A stretch of DNA of 64,000 bases, taken from contig NZ_JACGXL010000001.1 in NCBI RefSeq assembly GCF_014138265.1, forward strand, positions 1,208,171-1,272,170, written 5' to 3'. The notes under the pieces were generated by a model. It saw nothing but the letters and a program-made list of their open reading frames with translations, did no database searches and had not been told where the DNA came from. This DNA is from Dokdonella fugitiva. GTDB lineage: Bacteria > Pseudomonadota > Gammaproteobacteria > Xanthomonadales > Rhodanobacteraceae. Each line of letters starts with the position of its first letter. The first letter of the stretch is position 1. Below, one piece after another: positions 18,425 to 27,613 of the stretch. The translations under genes were made by a program, and so were the position numbers.

Positions 18425-20080
18425 CTACGGCACGCCGGAAACGGCCGGCGGCGCCGCGAGATCGGCGCGGACTTCGTCGAACCCGCGGCCGTTCCAGCGC
18501 AGGTAGCGCATGCGCTTACCGGCATCGGCGTCGCTCGCAGCCTGCGCGTCGAGATAGGCGATCGTCGCGCCACCGACGCGCAGCCACGGCACGTCGCGGC
18601 CGTCGGCTTGCAACGGGTGGTACGGCAACGCCGCGGACGCGTCGACCGACGCCGGCATCAGGAAGAACCAGGTCGGATAGTTCGCGTGGAACCAGCACGG
18701 CGCGACGCGTGCGAGGTCCGCATCGAGCGCCTTCACGACGCTGTCCATCGACACGAACACGCTCCATTCCGGCGCCGGCTCGATGCCGAGGAACATGACA
18801 TGGCACGGCGCGGACGGCAGCGCGAGCGCATCGACCGCGTCGACCGCCGCGTGCGCGACCGCGGCATTGCGCACCGATCCTTCGGCGAACGCCTGCGCGC
18901 CGCGGCGCGCGTTCGCCCCGAACGCGACGAGCACGCCCGCGGCGATCACGCCGAGCAGCGGACCGTACGCGGCGATGCGCGTGCGCCATGCACGGTCGAG
19001 CACGGTCGCGAGCACGATCGCGCCGCCGGCGATGCCGAGGTAGTAGAGGCGCGACTGCATCGCCGCCTCGATCGCCGACTCGCCGGTGCCGAGTGCGTGT
19101 GCGTTGAGCGCGGCGACCGGCGCCTGCAGCAGCGCCGGCGACACCAGCAGGACGAGCCCGCACGCCACGATCGCGACGTCGTCGCGCCCCGGCAGGCGCG
19201 CGCTGCGCAGCGCCGGCAGCGAGGCCAGCACGAGCACGACCAGCACGCCGCGCGCGTAGCCGTCCAGGCGTGGCCAGAACGTGAGGTAGCCCGGCGCCTG
19301 GTGCAACCACGCGCCGACACCCGTAAGGATTGCCTCGTCGAGCGGCGTCGTACCGGTGATGCCGCTCGCCGCCGTGCCGAGTACGCGTGCGCGCCAGCCG
19401 AAGTAGGCCGCGGCGCACAGCGCGGCCGCCACGCACGCGACCACCGCGCGACGCCGCTGCGCGGGCACGGTGACGGCCTGCCGCAGCCACAGCGCACCGG
19501 CCGCCGCGACGGCGACGAGGCCGATCTCCTTCGACAGCATCGCCGCGAGCGCGGCGAGCAGCGTCGCGGCGAGCCACCCGCGGCCGCCGCCGTCGCGATA
19601 CTCCACCGCCGCGACGAGGGCGAGCAGCACGAACAGCGACGCGAGCAGGTCGAAGCGCGCCGACCACCAGAGCACCGGGCCCGTCGCCGCCGGATGCAAC
19701 GCGAACGCGAGCGTCGCGAGCACGGCCGGCCACGGCGCGATGCGCAGCCGGCGCAGCAGCATGAACAGGGTGAGCGCGACAGCCGCGTGCAGCGCGAGGT
19801 CGGACCATGCATGCGCCGCATAGTCGTTGCCGAACAGGTGCACGCCGAGCCACATCGAGGCGAAGCCGAGCGGGCGGAACACCGAGCCCGGCACCGGGAA
19901 ATGATCGTGCGCGAACAGCGGCCACGGCGAACCGACGAGGCGCACGAAGGCGAGCTGGAAGTAGTCGTCGCGGCCCCAGTCGCCGTGCACGCCGGGCGCG
20001 AGCACGAACACGATCGCCGCGACGATGAGTGCGATCGGCCAGAAGCGCGCGCGGGAAGCGGGAGGCGGAGTGCTGCGCAT
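18425..20080 (-). CDS. Polytopic membrane protein, GT-C glycosyltransferase-like
   Basis: A 551-residue inner-membrane protein with about ten hydrophobic segments and a C-terminal soluble domain of about 130 residues. The stretch FRPLGFASMWLGVHLFG, then a helix, then ALHPAATGPVLWWSARFDLL is characteristic of the PMT/TMTC-like GT-C superfamily, and the GRDDYFQ loop near residue 35 would hold the acidic residue typical for binding of a lipid-linked sugar. The acceptor is unknown. The start at 20080 (MRSTPPPASRARF) is chosen; an upstream ATG at 20149 adds a Pro-rich stretch. Confidence 0.6.
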   Translation of the reverse strand: MRSTPPPASRARFWPIALIVAAIVFVLAPGVHGDWGRDDYFQLAFVRLVGSPWPLFAHDHFPVPGSVFRPLGFASMWLGVHLFGNDYAAHAWSDLALHAAVALTLFMLLRRLRIAPWPAVLATLAFALHPAATGPVLWWSARFDLLASLFVLLALVAAVEYRDGGGRGWLAATLLAALAAMLSKEIGLVAVAAAGALWLRQAVTVPAQRRRAVVACVAAALCAAAYFGWRARVLGTAASGITGTTPLDEAILTGVGAWLHQAPGYLTFWPRLDGYARGVLVVLVLASLPALRSARLPGRDDVAIVACGLVLLVSPALLQAPVAALNAHALGTGESAIEAAMQSRLYYLGIAGGAIVLATVLDRAWRTRIAAYGPLLGVIAAGVLVAFGANARRGAQAFAEGSVRNAAVAHAAVDAVDALALPSAPCHVMFLGIEPAPEWSVFVSMDSVVKALDADLARVAPCWFHANYPTWFFLMPASVDASAALPYHPLQADGRDVPWLRVGGATIAYLDAQAASDADAGKRMRYLRWNGRGFDEVRADLAAPPAVSGVP

Positions 20081-20165
20081 GGTCGGCGGCGTCGGATCCG
20101 GAGGCGGCTCGTAGGCCGGACGCGCGCCGCGCGGCCGGCAACATCGCAATCGGCGAAACCACGCC

Positions 20166-20188
20166 GGCCGACCTGCGGTCGTCCGGCC
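20166..20188. repeat. 23-bp palindromic repeat, copy A
   Basis: The dyad ggccgacctgcggtcgtcc with flanking ggcc lies just downstream of the oxygenase stop codon. A close copy in the opposite orientation lies at 56062-56087, so this is a dispersed element and not only a local hairpin. Confidence 0.65.
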
Positions 20189-20198
20189 TGTGCGGTCC

Positions 20199-21152
20199 TC
20201 AGATCAGCTTGATCTCGCGCAACCGCTCCTGCAGGTACTCGTGCGCAGTGATCGGCTGCGGGTAGCGGTTCGGGTTGTCGACACCGATGCACGAAGGCAG
20301 CGCGTCGATGATGAAGTCCGGGTTCGGGTGCAGGAAGAACGGCACCGAATAGCGCGGCTTGCGCGCTTCCTCGCCCGGCGGGTTGACGACGCGGTGCGTC
20401 GTCGACGGATAGACGTGGTTGGTCAGGCGCTGCAGCATGTCGCCGATGTTGACGACGATCGTGTCGGCGTCCGCGGTGAACGGCACCCACTCGCCCTTGC
20501 GCGACTTCACCTCGAGCCCCTGCGCGCTCGCACCGACGAGCAGGGTGATGAGATTGATGTCCTCGTGCGCACCGGCGCGCACGTTCGGGATGTCCGGCGC
20601 GGTGATCGGCGGATAGTGGATCGGGCGCAGGATCGAGTTGCCGAAGTTCGTCTTGTCGTCGAAATAGGCTTCCGGCAGGTCGATGTGCAGCGCGAGCGCG
20701 CGCAGCACGCGCGAACCGAGCGCGTCGAGCGCGTCGAACAGGCCGTAGCCGTAGCGCTGGAACCCGGCCACTTCGGTCGGCCACAGGTTCGGCGCCATCA
20801 CGTCGGCGTACTTCGAGTCGCGCGGGATCTCGCGGCCGATGTGCCAGAACTCCTTGAGGTCCGGGTACTTCGAATCCTTCGCGGTCTCGACGCCGAACGG
20901 CGTGTAGCCGCGCGCGCCACCGCCGCCCTTGACGTGGTACTTCATCTTCACGTCGGCGGGCAGCGCGAAGAACGCCTTGAACACGTCGTACGCGCCGTCG
21001 ACGAGATCCTGCGCGATGCCGTGGCCGCGGATGCCCGCGAAGCCCCACTCGCGATAGGCCGCGCCGAGTTCGGCGACGAACGCGTCGCGGTCGCTGCTGC
21101 TGGACGGCTCGCTGTAACGGCGGATGTCGAGGGTCGGGATGCGTGAAGTCAT
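20199..21152 (-). CDS. 2-oxoglutarate/Fe(II) oxygenase, isopenicillin N synthase family
   Basis: A 317-residue cytoplasmic non-heme iron oxygenase. The iron triad is His196 and Asp198 in AHEDINLIT and His253 in TTHRVV; the RYS motif at 267-269 binds the 2-oxoglutarate carboxylate. The N-terminal DIOX_N domain includes WGFAGIRGHGI. Substrate cannot be told; such proteins are close to plant-type 2OG oxygenases and bacterial ethylene-forming-like proteins. It follows glmM closely (5 bases between glmM stop and this start) and may be co-transcribed. Confidence 0.85.
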   Translation of the reverse strand: MTSRIPTLDIRRYSEPSSSSDRDAFVAELGAAYREWGFAGIRGHGIAQDLVDGAYDVFKAFFALPADVKMKYHVKGGGGARGYTPFGVETAKDSKYPDLKEFWHIGREIPRDSKYADVMAPNLWPTEVAGFQRYGYGLFDALDALGSRVLRALALHIDLPEAYFDDKTNFGNSILRPIHYPPITAPDIPNVRAGAHEDINLITLLVGASAQGLEVKSRKGEWVPFTADADTIVVNIGDMLQRLTNHVYPSTTHRVVNPPGEEARKPRYSVPFFLHPNPDFIIDALPSCIGVDNPNRYPQPITAHEYLQERLREIKLI

Positions 21153-21157
21153 GGCGG

Positions 21158-22519
21158 TCAGGCGTTGGTCGTCGTGGATGCTGCCGATCTTACGGCGTCG
21201 GCGAGTTCGCCGGCGAGCCGCTCGACGAGGTCGGCGTCGCCGGCCTCGACCGTCACGCGCACGAGCGGCTCGGTGCCGGACGGGCGCAGCACGACGCGCC
21301 CCTGCCCCTCGAGTTCGGCGCGCACGCGCGCGTGGACCTGCTGCACGCGGGCGTCGGCCACGAGCGCCGCGGCGCCGCCGGCGACGCGCACGTTCACCGT
21401 CGTCTGCGCGACCTTGCGCATGCCGACGACGGCTTCGTCGAGGCCGCGGCCGCTGCGGCGGAGCACGTCGAGCACCTGCAGCGCGCTGACGATCGCGTCG
21501 CCGCTGCTCGCGCGATCGAGCGTGAGGATGTGGCCGGACGTCTCGCCGCCGAGGACGCCGTGGTGCTGCTTGAGCTGCTGCAGCACGTAGCGGTCGCCGA
21601 CGTTGGCGCGGATGAACGGCACGCCGAGTTCGCCCATCGCGCGCTCGAGCCCGTAGTTGCTCATGAGCGTGCCGACCAGCGGGCCGCGCAGGCGGCCGCT
21701 CGCGTGCCAGTCGCTCGCGAGCACGTAGAGCAGTTGGTCGCCGTCGACGAGTTCGCCGCGGCGATCGACCATCTGCACGCGATCGCCGTCGCCGTCGAAC
21801 GCGATGCCGAGGTCCGCGCCCGCGGCGACCACCGCGCGCTGCAGCGCCTGCGGATGGGTCGAGCCGACGTCGCGGTTGATGTTGAGGCCGTCCGGCTGCG
21901 CGCCGATCGCGGTCACCTTCGCGCCGAGTTCACCGAACACGGTCGGCGCGATCTGGTACGTCGCGCCGTGCGCGCAGTCGAGCACGATGCCGAGGCCGCG
22001 CAGGTTCAGCGCCGCGGGTACGGTGCCCTTGCAGAATTCGGCGTAGCGCACGACCGCGTCGCGCACGCGCACGACCTTGCCGATCGATTCGGACGCGACC
22101 GTCGTGAACGGCGCGTCGAGTTCGGCCTCGATCGCCGCCTCGACGTCGTCGTCGAGCTTCTCGCCTTCGGCGGAGAAGAACTTGATGCCGTTGTCGTGGT
22201 GCGGGTTGTGCGAGGCGCTGATGACGATGCCTGCGCTCGCGCGCAGCGAGCGCGTGAGGTAGGCGACCGCGGGCGTCGGCATCGGGCCGAGCAGGCTCAC
22301 GCCGGCGCCCGCCGAGACGAGCCCGGCCTCGAGCGCCGACTCGAACATGTAGCCGGACACGCGCGTGTCCTTGCCGATGACGACGTTGACCGCCTGCCCG
22401 CGCGCGGCGAGCACGCTGCCGACCGCGCGGCCGAGCTTGAGCATGAACTCCGCCGTGATCGGCCATTCGCCGACCCTGCCGCGGATGCCATCGGTGCCGA
22501 AATACCTGCGTGCGTTCAC
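21158..22519 (-). CDS. glmM: Phosphoglucosamine mutase
   Basis: GlmM converts glucosamine 6-phosphate to glucosamine 1-phosphate for peptidoglycan and LPS precursors. The 453-residue protein shows the N-terminal [10 protein letters not shown], the active-site serine Ser103 in [13 protein letters not shown], the metal site [11 protein letters not shown], the sugar loop GGETSGH and the phosphate-binding [11 protein letters not shown]. Start is GTG at 22519 with AGGGAA upstream. In relatives glmM is directly followed by tpiA; here three genes lie between. Confidence 0.97.
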   Translation of the reverse strand: MNARRYFGTDGIRGRVGEWPITAEFMLKLGRAVGSVLAARGQAVNVVIGKDTRVSGYMFESALEAGLVSAGAGVSLLGPMPTPAVAYLTRSLRASAGIVISASHNPHHDNGIKFFSAEGEKLDDDVEAAIEAELDAPFTTVASESIGKVVRVRDAVVRYAEFCKGTVPAALNLRGLGIVLDCAHGATYQIAPTVFGELGAKVTAIGAQPDGLNINRDVGSTHPQALQRAVVAAGADLGIAFDGDGDRVQMVDRRGELVDGDQLLYVLASDWHASGRLRGPLVGTLMSNYGLERAMGELGVPFIRANVGDRYVLQQLKQHHGVLGGETSGHILTLDRASSGDAIVSALQVLDVLRRSGRGLDEAVVGMRKVAQTTVNVRVAGGAAALVADARVQQVHARVRAELEGQGRVVLRPSGTEPLVRVTVEAGDADLVERLAGELADAVRSAASTTTNA

Positions 22520-22555
22520 GTCGTTCCCTGCGTCGGCTCTTGTGCGTCGGCTCTT

Positions 22556-22586
22556 GAAAACGCGAACGCCCCGGCGTGCGGGGCGT
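22556..22586 (-). terminator. Terminator downstream of dksA
   Basis: On the minus strand an 8-bp stem (ACGCCCCG with CGGGGCGT, loop of 5) is followed after a few bases by TTTT. It lies between the dksA stop and the glmM start, so it probably separates the two transcription units, though the T-run is short and offset. Confidence 0.55.
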
Positions 22587-22621
22587 CGGCGGGTCGCCGG
22601 ATGACCGGATCCGTGGCCGGA

Positions 22622-23536
22622 TCAGTCACCCATCTGCTTCTGGCGATGCTCCCAGCGCTCCTGCGCATCGAGGCTGAGGGTAGCGATCGGACGCGCCTCC
22701 AGGCGCTCGATGCCGATCTCCTCGTCGGTCTCCTCGCAGTAGCCGTAGCGGCCTTCCTCGATGCGCTTGAGCGCCTTGTCGATCTTCGCGATGAGCTTGC
22801 GGTAGCGGTCGCGCGTGCGCAGCTCGAGCGAATTCTCGGTCTCGCGCGTCGCGCGCTCGGCTTCGTCGCCGACGTCACGCACTTCGTCGCGCAGGCTCTC
22901 GATCGTCTGGCGGCTTTCCTCGACCAGTTCCTCGCGCCACTTCGACAGCTTGTTGCGGAAGAACTGCAGCTGGCGCGGGCTCATGTATTCCTCCTTCGAG
23001 GACGGCTTGTAGCCGTTCGGGAGGTCGATGGTGACCGTGGTCGGCAGCGCGTAGCGCCCGTCCTGCATGGTCACGCCGTTGTCGGCGGGTTCGGCCTTCT
23101 TGCTCTTGGCGGCCGCGGATTGTGGCTTGCTGGTAGTCACGAAATTCCTGGATGTGTCTGCGGCAGTGCTGCTCGCGGTCTTCGGTTTCGATGCGGGTAC
23201 GGCCACCGCGGGTTTGGACGGCTTGGCCGCCGGCGCCGGTTTCGCAGCCGGCTTGGCGGCCGGCTTGGCGACGACGGGGGCCGGCTTCGCTTTCGCGGCC
23301 GGCGCCGCCTTCTTCACGGGGACGACTTTTTTCACGGCGGCCTTCGCCACCGGCTTGGCGGCCGGCTTGCGCGCCGGCGCGGATTTCGCGACGGGCTTGG
23401 CCGCCTTCTTCGGTGCAGCGGCTTTCGCCTTCGCCACCGGCTTGGCGGGAACCTTGCGTGACGCCGCCGCACCCGCACGCGCGGCGGGCTTCGCCGCCTT
23501 GGTGCTCTTGCGCGGATCTGCTTTGCTCTTCGCCAT
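22622..23536 (-). CDS. dksA: DksA-type transcription factor with long AlaLysPro N-terminal region
   Basis: DksA binds the RNA polymerase secondary channel and, with ppGpp, adjusts rRNA and amino-acid promoters. The last 150 residues (about 155-304) match DksA, including the coiled-coil and GIERLEARPIATL. Two oddities: residues 1-120 are a repetitive Ala/Lys/Pro tail resembling histone H1, and the zinc finger is reduced to one cysteine (Cys267), the others being Thr270, Ser288 and Ala291. The coiled-coil tip has Asp224 and Glu227 where E. coli has Asp71 and Asp74. The gene is divergent from yidD. A single DksA of this type is usual in this bacterial order, so it is probably the main copy. Confidence 0.9.
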   Translation of the reverse strand: MAKSKADPRKSTKAAKPAARAGAAASRKVPAKPVAKAKAAAPKKAAKPVAKSAPARKPAAKPVAKAAVKKVVPVKKAAPAAKAKPAPVVAKPAAKPAAKPAPAAKPSKPAVAVPASKPKTASSTAADTSRNFVTTSKPQSAAAKSKKAEPADNGVTMQDGRYALPTTVTIDLPNGYKPSSKEEYMSPRQLQFFRNKLSKWREELVEESRQTIESLRDEVRDVGDEAERATRETENSLELRTRDRYRKLIAKIDKALKRIEEGRYGYCEETDEEIGIERLEARPIATLSLDAQERWEHRQKQMGD

Positions 23537-23653
23537 TCCTCGGCCTATCTTGTGACTCGGCGGTCGCGTGTTATAGCCTAACTGCTACCCCCCGGCAACC
23601 GCCGAAAATCCGTGCCGTGACGTGCGATTGCGCGCGCCTGCCTGGACGCGCAC

Positions 23654-23920
23654 ATGCCCCGCCCGACGATTCTCCTGCTGCGGTATTACAAGCGCTGGTT
23701 GAGCCCGCTGCTCGGCGCGCGCTGCCGCTTCCACCCCAGCTGCTCGGACTACGCGCGCGTGGCGATCGCGCGCTTCGGCACGTTGCGTGGCGGCTGGCTG
23801 GCGTTTTGCCGCATCATCCGCTGCCAGCCCCTGTGCCGCGGCGGTTTCGACCCGGTGCCGATGGAATTCCGCGCCTGGCCGCCGCGCCACCCGCACGAAC
23901 AGGACCATGAGCATGACTGA
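23654..23920 (+). CDS. yidD: Membrane protein insertion efficiency factor YidD
   Basis: YidD is a small, membrane-associated helper of YidC-dependent insertion. The 88-residue protein has the hallmark [28 protein letters not shown] and [17 protein letters not shown], with the family's conserved cysteines, and a His-rich C-terminus. It is not next to rnpA/yidC as in many bacteria but overlaps pyrC by 8 bases. Confidence 0.93.
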   Translation: MPRPTILLLRYYKRWLSPLLGARCRFHPSCSDYARVAIARFGTLRGGWLAFCRIIRCQPLCRGGFDPVPMEFRAWPPRHPHEQDHEHD

Positions 23921-25247
23921 CTGGCTGATCACCAACGCCGAACTCGTCAACGAAGGTCGCCGCTTCCACGCCGACCTGCGCGTGCGCGACGGTCGCATCG
24001 AGCAGATCGGCGGCGGCCTCGCCGCGCGCGGCGGCGAGCGCGTGTTCGACGCCGGCGGCCGCTGGCTGCTGCCCGGCATGGTCGACGACCAGGTGCATTT
24101 CCGCGAACCCGGCCTCACCCACAAGGCGGACATCGCCTCGGAGTCGCGTGCCTGCGTCGCTGGCGGCATCACCAGCTTCATGGAGATGCCGAACACCAAG
24201 CCGCCCGCGACCGACCGCGCCGCGCTCGAGGCGAAGTACGCGCGCGCGGCGGAGGTCTCGCGCGCCAACTACGGCTTCTACCTCGGCGCGACCAACGACA
24301 ACCTCGCCGAGATCCGCGCGCTCGACCCGAAGGCGGCGCCCGGCCTCAAGGTGTTCATGGGCGCCTCGACCGGCAACATGCTCGTCGACGACCCGGCCAC
24401 GCTCGACGCGATCTTCCGCGACTGCCCGGTGCCGATCATCACGCACTGCGAGGACACGCCGATGATCACCGCCAACGAGGAGGCGGCCAAGGCACGCTGG
24501 GGCGACGACATCCCGATCGCGCAGCACCCGCTGATCCGCTCGCGCGAGGCGTGCATCAAGTCGACCCGGCTCGCGATCTCGCTCGCCCGCAAGCACGGCA
24601 CGCGCCTGCACGTGCTGCACATCTCCACCGCGGACGAATGCGCGCTGTTCGAGCCCGGCCCGGTCGCGGGCAAGCGCATCACCGCGGAAACCTGCGTGCA
24701 CTTCCTGCATTTTTGCGACGCGGATTACGCGCGCCTCGGCACGCTCATCAAGTGCAACCCGGCGGTGAAGACCGCGCACGACCGCGAGGTCATCACGCGC
24801 GCGCTCGCCGAGGGCCGCCTCGACGTGCTCGCGACCGACCACGCGCCGCACCTCGCCACCGAGAAGTCGAACCAGTACCCGCGTGCACCGTCCGGCCTGC
24901 CGCTCGTGCAGTACGCACTGCAGTGCGCGCTCGAGCGCGTGTTCGACGGCGCGCTCACGCTCGAGCGCGTGGTCGAGGCGGCGATGCACGCGCCGGCGAC
25001 GCTGTTCGACGTCAAGCAGCGCGGCTTCCTGCGCGAAGGCTTCCACGCCGACCTCGTGCTCGTCGATCCGCAAAAGCCGCACACCGTGACCGCGGAAGAA
25101 GTGCTGTCGAAGTGCTCGTGGACGCCGTTCGAGGGCTACACGTTCCGCTCGAGCATCGCCGCGACCTGGGTCAACGGCCAGCTCGCCTGGAACGACGGCC
25201 GGCTCGACGACGGCGTGCGCGGCATGCGCCTGGAGTTCGCGCGGTGA
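23913..25247 (+). CDS. pyrC: Dihydroorotase, class I type
   Basis: Dihydroorotase closes the ring of carbamoyl aspartate in pyrimidine synthesis. The 444-residue protein has [10 protein letters not shown] with the lysine expected to be carbamylated, the metal ligands in ITHCED and [10 protein letters not shown], and the catalytic Asp in ATDHAPH. The first metal motif, usually DxHxH, reads [10 protein letters not shown], so the first His is Gln; this variant is also known in active-looking Bacteroidetes-type enzymes. The ATG at 23913 is 8 bases after AGGA; the ATG at 23907 is too close. Overlaps yidD. Confidence 0.9.
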   Translation: MTDWLITNAELVNEGRRFHADLRVRDGRIEQIGGGLAARGGERVFDAGGRWLLPGMVDDQVHFREPGLTHKADIASESRACVAGGITSFMEMPNTKPPATDRAALEAKYARAAEVSRANYGFYLGATNDNLAEIRALDPKAAPGLKVFMGASTGNMLVDDPATLDAIFRDCPVPIITHCEDTPMITANEEAAKARWGDDIPIAQHPLIRSREACIKSTRLAISLARKHGTRLHVLHISTADECALFEPGPVAGKRITAETCVHFLHFCDADYARLGTLIKCNPAVKTAHDREVITRALAEGRLDVLATDHAPHLATEKSNQYPRAPSGLPLVQYALQCALERVFDGALTLERVVEAAMHAPATLFDVKQRGFLREGFHADLVLVDPQKPHTVTAEEVLSKCSWTPFEGYTFRSSIAATWVNGQLAWNDGRLDDGVRGMRLEFAR

Positions 25248-25283
25248 CGCATGCCGCGCGTGCGAACGTTCCTGCTGCTGCTT

Positions 25284-25360
25284 CCTGTGGGAGCGGCGGA
25301 AGCCGCGATGCTCTTCGTTCCATCCTGCGAAAGCATCGCGGCTTCCGCCGCTCCCACAGG
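25284..25360. repeat. Paired REP-like element between pyrC and M23 peptidase gene
   Basis: Two 29-base arms (25284-25312 and 25332-25360) are exact inverse copies around a 19-base loop. The arm core gtgggagcggcggaagccg is shared with elements at 32938-32960, 39598-39620 and 56137-56212. This is the layout of a REP doublet (BIME). No REP-associated transposase gene is in the window. Confidence 0.85.
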
Positions 25361-25384
25361 GTGGCATCCGCTGCGCGCGCGGCG

Positions 25385-26203
25385 ATGCTCGTCGCGTCCA
25401 CCTTCCTCGCGCACGCGGCGGCAGCCGCCGCGTTCCCCGACCAGGTCTCGCAGGGCGCCCTCGTGCGCGCGATCGTCAACCCGCACGCGAAGGTGCGCGT
25501 CGCCGGGCACACCCTGCGCGTCGGCCCGGGCGGCGAGATCGTGTTCGGCGTCGGCCGCGACGAACAGGGCCCGATGACGATCGAGATCACCGAACGCGAC
25601 GGCCAGCGCGAACGCATCGCGATCCCGGTGACCCCGCGCGACTGGCCGATCGAACGCATCGAAGGCGTGCCGCCGAAGACGGTCGAGCCGCCGCCCGAGA
25701 TCGCCGAGCGCATCAAGCGCGAGCAGGCGCGCGTGGTCGCCGCGCGCGAACGCGACGACGCGCGCGAGGACTACGCGCAGGCGTTCGCGTGGCCGGTCGA
25801 CGGCCGCATCAGCGGCCGCTTCGGCAACCAGCGCGTCTACGTCGTCGACGGCAAGGACGTGCCGAAATCGCCGCACTCGGGCATGGACATCGCGGTGCCG
25901 CAAGGCACGCCCGTGAAGGCCCCGGCGGCCGGCGTCGTCACCTTCGCCGACCCCGACCTCTACCTGACCGGCGGCACCGTGCTGGTCGACCACGGCCACG
26001 GCGTGAGCTCGAACTTCCTCCACCTCTCGCGCATCGACGTGAAGGTCGGCCAGCGCATCGCGCAAGGCGACGTCATCGGCGCGGCCGGCATGACCGGCCG
26101 CGCGACCGGACCGCACGTGCATTGGGGCATGAACTGGTTCGACGTGCGCGTGGACCCGTTGCTGCTGGTCGAGCCGCCGAACGCGACGCAACCAGCGCGA
26201 TGA
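25385..26203 (+). CDS. M23-family (LytM) metallopeptidase
   Basis: A 272-residue exported protein with a signal peptide (MLVASTFLAHAAAAAAF). The C-terminal LytM domain (about residues 145-260) has the zinc ligands in HSGMDIAVP and GPHVHWGMNW and so should be an active peptidoglycan endopeptidase in the periplasm. The first half is a beta-rich domain of unknown role. The ATG at 25385 lies directly after the REP-like doublet, and the stop overlaps the next gene by 4 bases. Confidence 0.88.
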   Translation: MLVASTFLAHAAAAAAFPDQVSQGALVRAIVNPHAKVRVAGHTLRVGPGGEIVFGVGRDEQGPMTIEITERDGQRERIAIPVTPRDWPIERIEGVPPKTVEPPPEIAERIKREQARVVAARERDDAREDYAQAFAWPVDGRISGRFGNQRVYVVDGKDVPKSPHSGMDIAVPQGTPVKAPAAGVVTFADPDLYLTGGTVLVDHGHGVSSNFLHLSRIDVKVGQRIAQGDVIGAAGMTGRATGPHVHWGMNWFDVRVDPLLLVEPPNATQPAR

Positions 26204-27387
26204 ACATCCTCAACCTGTTCGATTTCAAGCCGAAGAAGAGGGATTTCGTCAGCGGCCTGCTGCGCGAGCTCGCGCGCGACGGCACCCATGGCTGGAGCCA
26301 CGACGCCGAAGCGAACAGCCTCACGCATGCGCGCGGCATCGTGCACCTCGAGAACCTCTTTCGCGAATACGCGGCGGCACACCGCGCGGATCGGCCACAC
26401 CTGCTGCGCAAGTACGCCGCGCTCGCGGCGTCGCTCGATGGACCGGCGATGCCCGCGCGTTGGGCCGATGCGGCCCTCGGCGTGCGCGCCCTCGTGCGCT
26501 CGCGCTACGACCGCGCGTTCGAGTTCGAAAGCAGCGACCGGCCGGCGACGGTCGAATGGCCTTTCGTCGACGACCTCCACGTACGCCTCGCCTACGACTT
26601 CGGCGCGTACGTCACCCACGTCACGCGCGAACGCGCGGTCGAGTGGGCCATCACCGACGACGCGATGCGCGAAACGGCCGTCGCGAACCTCGAGCGCGAG
26701 CCGGTCGAGTGGCAGGCGCTCGGCGCGGGCGTGTTCCGCCTCGTCGCCGACGAACATGCCGAATCGCACCTGCTCGTCGACGCGACGTTCGAGCGCCTGC
26801 CGTTTCGCGACGCCGCGGCGGTTCCGAGCAACCGCGGCGTGCTGCTCGCCTGCGACCGCAACGACCGCACCGCGCTGCGGGCGCTGCTCGGCGAGGCGGA
26901 ACGATGCGTGCAGCAGAAGCCGTGGCCGATCGCCGGGACCCTGCTCGCGCGCGACGCCGGCCGCTGGCAGCCGTTCCTGCCCGACGGCGAACTCGCAGTC
27001 GCCGCGCGGCGACTGCGCACGCTCGACACCGGACTGCTGTACGCCGACCAGAAGCTCGCGCTCGACCGCCACCACGAGACGATCGACCACGACGTCTTCG
27101 TCGCGACCTGCCTGGTCTTCGAGGACGACGACGAACTGCGCAGCCTGTGCACATGGTCCGAAGGCGTCGTGACTCTGCTTCCCCGCACGGACATCGTGGT
27201 CTTCCACCGCGGAACGGAGCCGCCGCAGACGCTGGCAGTCGCCTGGGACGACGCGATTTCGATCGCGGGTGCTCACCTTCAGGCCAGCGACTTCGATCCG
27301 GTCCGGTACCTCGTCGATACGTTTCCCACTCCGGAGCAGTGGCGCGCGCTCGAAGCCTGCAAACCCGCGATGAATGCACGGAACTGA
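26200..27387 (+). CDS. Hypothetical protein, possibly DUF1444-like
   Basis: A 395-residue soluble protein without signal peptide or membrane segments. I do not recognise it firmly. The segment ARGIVHLENLFREYAAAHRAD near residue 45 and later all-alpha/beta blocks recall the DUF1444 family, but this is a weak impression. The ATG at 26200 overlaps the peptidase stop (ATGA), so it is translated together with the exported M23 peptidase gene. Confidence 0.7.
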   Translation: MNILNLFDFKPKKRDFVSGLLRELARDGTHGWSHDAEANSLTHARGIVHLENLFREYAAAHRADRPHLLRKYAALAASLDGPAMPARWADAALGVRALVRSRYDRAFEFESSDRPATVEWPFVDDLHVRLAYDFGAYVTHVTRERAVEWAITDDAMRETAVANLEREPVEWQALGAGVFRLVADEHAESHLLVDATFERLPFRDAAAVPSNRGVLLACDRNDRTALRALLGEAERCVQQKPWPIAGTLLARDAGRWQPFLPDGELAVAARRLRTLDTGLLYADQKLALDRHHETIDHDVFVATCLVFEDDDELRSLCTWSEGVVTLLPRTDIVVFHRGTEPPQTLAVAWDDAISIAGAHLQASDFDPVRYLVDTFPTPEQWRALEACKPAMNARN

Positions 27388-27408
27388 CGGCTCCCACCAC
27401 GACGCGGC

Positions 27409-27579
27409 CTATCCGCCAGGCGTGGCCTCCCGACAGGTACGCCCGCGCCAACGAGCATCACGCCCGCCCTGCGCCACGCGCACCTGCGCCGGCGCGAGCC
27501 GTTCAGCGACGATCACCGCCGCGAAGAACGCCATCGTGTAAGGATCCATCGCGCCGAGCGCGAGCAGAACCCACCGCAT
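27409..27579 (-). pseudogene. C-terminal remnant of a second DUF2182-like gene
   Basis: The minus-strand reading GMRWVLLALGAMDPYTMAFF then AAVIVAERLAP parallels LLVLGVMDLRAMALVAAAITAERLAP in the intact DUF2182 protein next door. Only the end of the gene is present, with a junction at the repeat 27596-27613. It looks like a relic of a tandem paralogue, separated from the intact gene by the repeat. Confidence 0.65.
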
Positions 27580-27595
27580 TCCACGACGCCTGCGC

Positions 27596-27613
27596 GGTGG
27601 GCGCGAACCCACC
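27596..27613. repeat. Short palindrome at DUF2182 stop
   Basis: ggtggg cgcgaa cccacc forms a 6-bp stem. It directly abuts the TAG stop of the DUF2182 gene and lies between that gene and the paralogue remnant. It may act as terminator for the minus strand or mark a recombination junction. Confidence 0.5.

Noticed and set aside
23787-23912. Longer N-terminus for dihydroorotase
   Set aside because: It reads through yidD in another frame; a well spaced ribosome binding site supports ATG 23913.
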